Below, piece after piece: positions 19,811 to 22,558 of a stretch of 22,558 bases of DNA (the first letter of the stretch is position 1; each line of letters opens with the position of its first letter). The notes beneath the pieces are model-generated. The model saw only the letters and a program-made list of their open reading frames with translations, searched no databases and was not told the DNA's origin. Source of the stretch: Apostichopus californicus (taxonomy: Eukaryota > Echinodermata > Holothuroidea > Aspidochirotida > Stichopodidae). Location: NCBI GenBank assembly GCA_020650975.1, contig JAIPMN010006694.1, forward strand, positions 2,065 to 24,622, given 5' to 3'. A program made the position numbers and the translations under genes.

Positions 19811-20025
19811 TTAAAGGCATTGTAGTTTCGCCCCAAATCGCGTGCCGCCCTCTGCAAAAGTTAACTTTCCGTTGCTTGCAAGTGAAGTTTTTCTCTTGTC
19901 GCTACAAAATGCAGACAATACATAATGAAACGTGATACCTTGCTATCTTTAGCTGGACCTGAGATGTCCATCGCTGTACTGACTGTACACTAGTGTCTAA
20001 TTACCGATGGTAATTGGCTGCACCA
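19811..20025 (+). mobile_element. Probable TTAA-type MITE, copy 2 (3'-truncated)
   Basis: Same orientation as the copy at 17823. Shared words include TTAAAGGCATT, GTTGCTTGCAAGTGA, GTCGCTACAAAATG, TTTAGCTGGACCTGAGATG and CACTAGTGTCT. It lacks an internal stretch of about 30-35 bp (between CGCTGTA and CACTAGTG) and everything after the ATTACCGAYGGTA block. Confidence 0.85.
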
Positions 20026-20936
20026 CCAAAATACAACTTAACAGAAACTGCTTTGAAAGAGATATTCTCTGAGTGGTACTTATCTAGCCAAAGGCATCAC
20101 AATTGAAAGTGATGGAGAAGCCTCACTTTGTCGCTAAAACTAGCGATTTACAGAAATTTCAAATTGAATTAAACTTCTTTCCAGGCAAGAAAATTATGTC
20201 AACTGGAGTATTGTACTGAACTATGAAATTGGAATAATAATGGAGTCAGGCTAAATCATGTTAGCTTACTGTCATTAAGCAAAGTAGCTAAAATAAGGCA
20301 TCCGGATGAGCCTGAGAACTAAAGAAGAGTCCAACCTCCCTACCTAGGAGTAGGGATAAGTAGGGCCTCCACCCAGCTTAGGGTAGCTCATTTCTATAAA
20401 TATTATTGAAACATGCTCTTAAATTTATAAATGCATTCCATCAGGGGTTAAACCAAACATTTTTTTTTCCTTTTATAATTATTTAATCTTCAAAAATCAC
20501 AAGTGTCATTAAAGGCAGTACTCTTATAAACCCTGGGTTTGAAAAGCAAGAGTACTCCCAGAGAAAGCAACCCTACCCTCCCACCCACCTACAACTCGGA
20601 AAAGAAACCACATCTCGGCCAAATGTTTAAAAACTTGCTAACATACCATTAGGCATTGCTAGAAGTTAACACTAACTTAGTTAGGCTAGGCCTAGGCGCT
20701 TCAACTTACACCTACTGTATACACTGTAGGCCCAATTGAACAACTATACAGATGCAGATTATAAACGATTCCAAAACCCCTCTAAAAATAATGGTAGTTA
20801 CCAAGGTCTTCCAATGGCTTTATTTCTAAACCTGCGGTAGATTTAGCCAAATGAGGTAATTTCTTTTTTGGCAAGATTACACCGATACGTAACGGTGAGC
20901 GATTCATGAAAAATGGAAAAATGCTTTGCGCTGTAT
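20026..20936. other. Non-coding stretch with minor palindromes
   Basis: No gene found. CCCTACCTAGGAGTAGGG at 20338-20355 is a 6-bp-arm hairpin. TTAGGCTAGGCCTAGG near 20680-20695 is a short palindromic GGCCTA-rich word. CCTAC/GTAGG arms flank TGTATACACT near 20710-20730. Confidence 0.5.
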
Positions 20937-20943
20937 CTTATCA
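20937..20943 (-). promoter_or_regulatory. GATA-type site in the putative first intron
   Basis: TGATAAG on the minus strand, about 290 bp downstream of the candidate exon donor. CGATAAAG words also occur at about 20970-20977 and 21982-21989. FOG proteins bind GATA factors, so GATA input would be a sensible feedback, but short words like this occur by chance. Confidence 0.25.
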
Positions 20944-21221
20944 TTATACTGTCAGTTAAAAACGTTACCCGATAAAGTGAAACATACCTCGCATTTGTGC
21001 AAAAACGAAACGCTAAGAATTAATCAAGGGATCGAAGCGCTGTAATGGTGAATAGCTAATGAGGAAACCCCACAAGGGAATCCCGAAGACAGTACAGGAT
21101 TCCTTAGGATTCCCTGTAAACAAGTAACATTTCTCTTCATAATCTCATTAATTCAACTCTTAAACTCTCTCGGCATTCCTAGGCCCAGAAGTGCTTCAAA
21201 AATTAGAATGATTTCTAATGT

Positions 21222-21230
21222 TGTACTTAC
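21222..21230 (-). other. Consensus 5' splice donor
   Basis: On the minus strand GTAAGTACA starts at 21230, immediately after coding base 21231. GTAAGT is the optimal metazoan donor. The resulting phase is 1, and the split codon C|GN would encode Arg, extending the peptide to ...LKR as in FOG proteins. Confidence 0.7.
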
Positions 21231-21270
21231 GTTTCAATGGCTTTGGATTCGACTGTTTTTGACGTGGCAT
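21231..21270 (-). CDS. First coding exon of a FOG/ZFPM-like zinc-finger cofactor
   Basis: Thirteen codons plus one base encode MPRQKQSNPKPLK(R). This resembles the N-terminal motif MSRRKQSNPRQIKR of FOG/ZFPM proteins: M, R, K, Q, S, N, P, K and R are kept, with conservative K for R and L for I. SALL, BCL11 and ZNF521/423 share the MSRRKQ..P part but not the following KR context. The motif recruits the NuRD corepressor through RBBP4/7 in the nucleus. Oddly, the RRK core reads RQK. The start is supported by an in-frame TAA 60 bases upstream (21333-21331), no other ATG between, and G at -3 (GCCATGC). It ends at a consensus donor; as I recall, vertebrate ZFPM genes also split their coding sequence right after this motif. 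The zinc-finger exons are outside the window or unrecognised. Very short, so a chance match remains possible. Confidence 0.7.
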
Positions 21271-21310
21271 GGCTGACTCGAAACCACTGAAAAGCCCTCC
21301 GAGCGGAGCA

Positions 21311-21320
21311 GGGAAATCCC
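21311..21320. promoter_or_regulatory. NF-kappa-B consensus decamer
   Basis: GGGAAATCCC fits GGGRNWYYCC on both strands. It lies about 40 bp upstream of the start codon, likely in the 5' UTR or core promoter. Confidence 0.4.
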
Positions 21321-21617
21321 ACCGTGTTCCTTAAATTTCGACCGCAACAAAAATTGACAGTCATCAAAAATGCAAGATTTAACTATGGAAACTCCATCTT
21401 CAAAACATTTTCGACCTAAAATCAGTTTAAAACCATAAGAACTTAGGAAATTCCTTGCTTCGTCGCGACGTTACAATCCGGCTGTTTCACTGTTTAGTCA
21501 GCCTTTACTGCTTATGTTGCGTGTAGCCGGGACAGCAGTAGGCCGTGTTTGTCATAATATCGTGCCACTGTACACTAACTGACGCTGCAATCATTGTGTC
21601 CGATCTGTCTGTGACGA

Positions 21618-21625
21618 TGACGTCA
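21618..21625. promoter_or_regulatory. Palindromic CRE (CREB/ATF site)
   Basis: TGACGTCA sits within the 12-bp palindrome GATGACGTCATC (21616-21627), about 350 bp upstream of the start codon. Full CREs close to CpG-rich promoters are often functional. Confidence 0.5.
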
Positions 21626-21660
21626 TCGAAGTGCTGAATAAACATATGTGTACTTTTTGA

Positions 21661-22182
21661 CGGAAGTGGGGTTGCCATGACAAATTCTTTTCATTAACGA
21701 TTTACACACATTGGGGGTTTCTCCCAAGTACAGGAATACAATAGCTAAAGCGATGATACATCCAGGCTTGCAAAATAACCGTTAGGAAGCCTTCTCGCCC
21801 ATTTCTTTCTCATCTAGGTAGGGCGAAAACTAGGTAGACCTCAACTTTATCGGTGCTAATTAATTTCCATTGCAGGCTAAGCAAGGTAGTGACAAGGAAC
21901 GATTAAGGTCATTAAAGGTCAAGTCAGGGGAACAGAAAACGTAAACGGAAATCCCTTTTCTCTATTCCAAGAAAATATAGCCGATAAAGACCACGAAGGC
22001 CACGAAGGACAGCTCTAGCAGGAGAGTTAGAGCTAAAATCGGGCAAATTAAAATAAGAATACGTGACTGAAACTAAAAATTGCCCCTAAATTCTGTCTAA
22101 TTTTACTCATCTTCTATCGTTCATTGGTCATTTAACTGTTTGCCCATCTGTCCTTTCAAATTTGTCCTTAGTCTGTTTTCGT
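21661..22182. other. Upstream flank of the candidate promoter
   Basis: No gene found. It holds the DR4 site at 21906-21921, a perfect tandem pair of CCACGAAGG (21991-22008) and a CGATAAAG word at about 21982. Confidence 0.45.
21906..21921 (+). promoter_or_regulatory. DR4 nuclear-receptor-type element
   Basis: AGGTCATTAAAGGTCA has two perfect AGGTCA half-sites in direct orientation with a 4-bp spacer, the arrangement used by thyroid-receptor and LXR-type heterodimers and accepted by COUP-TF. It is about 640 bp upstream of the start codon. Evidence is sequence only. Confidence 0.4.
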
Positions 22183-22223
22183 TTCTCTCAAGAAAGATCA
22201 TTCTAGGATCGAAACGTCAGGCC
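22183..22223 (+). ncRNA. Degenerate hammerhead-ribozyme-like motif, copy B
   Basis: The 3' half is well kept: stem II hairpin GATC-ATTCTA-GGATC, then GAAAC (22211-22215), GTC (22216-22218) and AGGCC. The 5' half (CTGATGA box and stem I strand) has decayed to TCTCAAGAAA. It marks another relic of the same element family as 4956-5085. Confidence 0.45.
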
Positions 22224-22528
22224 CTCTAATTGTTGTACGGCTTTTGTTAATGGTCCCTGGGGGTTAATGCCCGCCCACCCCCCCCCCCCGACTGGTCTAC
22301 GCAGTTGCGCCCCTATTCTACCTTCCGTCTCGGTTGGGATTTTAGTTACATATTTTGATTCGCTAAAGGGGCGTTACCGTATGCATACTAGTGCTATAAT
22401 TGCCATCATGTTACTACATTTGTTCAGTACAACTTTAAATATTGTCGAGGTATGCGATATTACGTGCGTGCACTTTATTTAGACATTCCCGTTTCGTACC
22501 CGTAAATTTTCGTGCATGGGGGATTTCT
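22224..22528. other. Non-coding stretch with a C run
   Basis: A C run lies at about 22278-22289. The 71-codon frame at 22267-22482 starts beside it and has no recognisable domain. Confidence 0.45.
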
Positions 22529-22558
22529 GGGGGGGGGGGGGGGGGGGGGGGGGGGGGG
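22529..22558. repeat. Terminal poly-G tract
   Basis: Thirty consecutive G residues run to the end of the window. This may be a true homopolymer at which the assembly stopped, or a sequencing artefact such as no-signal G calls. Confidence 0.9.

Larger units (their letters stand above)
1..21230 (-). other. Presumed first intron of the FOG/ZFPM-like gene
   Basis: If the exon at 21231-21270 is real, transcription proceeds leftwards and no second exon is recognisable within the remaining 21.2 kb. I looked for zinc-finger CxxC...HxxxH coding and for the acidic stretch that follows the motif in FOG proteins and saw neither. A long repeat-filled first intron is common in genes of this class. A separate gene in the left part cannot be excluded. 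Confidence 0.4.
21271..21660 (-). promoter_or_regulatory. Putative 5' UTR and promoter of the FOG/ZFPM-like gene
   Basis: This stretch is visibly denser in CpG than the rest of the window. It contains a kappa-B-like decamer, a CGTCGCGACG palindrome (21461-21470) and a full CRE. No TATA box at a convincing distance was identified, and the transcription start cannot be placed by eye. Confidence 0.5.

Overview
The window is eukaryotic, AT-rich, repeat-dense and almost entirely non-coding. Its repeats are typical of a marine invertebrate: two hAT-type MITEs, a LINE 3' tail, a tRNA-derived SINE, hammerhead-like motifs of the Penelope type, many microsatellites and long C/G homopolymers. I favour an echinoderm or another invertebrate deuterostome, with low confidence, because this rests on repeat style. 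No bacterial-type gene or operon is present, and most open frames are chance frames in repeats.

The one protein-coding signal I trust is on the minus strand near the right end. An ATG at 21270 opens a 13-codon-plus-one-base coding segment (MPRQKQSNPKPLK, then C|GN for R), followed at once by a consensus splice donor (GTAAGT). An in-frame stop lies just upstream. The peptide matches the N-terminal NuRD-recruiting motif (MSRRKQ..P....KR) of the FOG/ZFPM, SALL, BCL11 and ZNF521 zinc-finger cofactors, closest to FOG/ZFPM. If so, 21271 to about 21660 is 5' UTR and promoter, CpG-denser than the rest, with a palindromic CRE, a kappa-B-like decamer and a CGTCGCGACG palindrome. A DR4 nuclear-receptor-type site lies further upstream, and everything from 21230 down to 1 would be a large first intron read on the minus strand.

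Layout from left to right: (1) 1-3.0 kb has microsatellites, a recent three-unit 91-bp tandem repeat (1798-2070) and copies of a dispersed repeat I call R1. (2) 4.8-5.2 kb is a diverged ~90-bp tandem array into which a 130-bp element with a hammerhead-like motif inserted, making a perfect 15-bp target duplication. (3) 6.4-7.9 kb has two hAT-type MITEs, each with a perfect 8-bp target duplication, sharing an internal hairpin segment in opposite orientations. (4) 8.05-8.4 kb is a 5'-truncated LINE, minus strand. (5) 10.6-11.4 kb has R1 copies, one split by a minus-strand tRNA-derived SINE whose 3' tail resembles the LINE tail. (6) 11.4-17.7 kb is mostly unassigned, with one 26-bp hairpin tandem repeat (15590-15693). 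(7) 17.7-20.0 kb has a second hammerhead-like relic, two copies of a probable TTAA-type MITE, and a ~105-bp degenerate satellite interrupted by an expanded purine-rich minisatellite. (8) 21.2-22.56 kb holds the candidate first exon, promoter and a third hammerhead-like relic, ending in a poly-G run.

Two patterns cut across the window. All seven R1 copies lie in the same orientation, antisense to the candidate gene, and six keep CAG|GT, five of them as CAG|GTAA, at the same place. The LINE and SINE lie on the opposite strand and share a 3' end, suggesting a LINE-SINE partnership.
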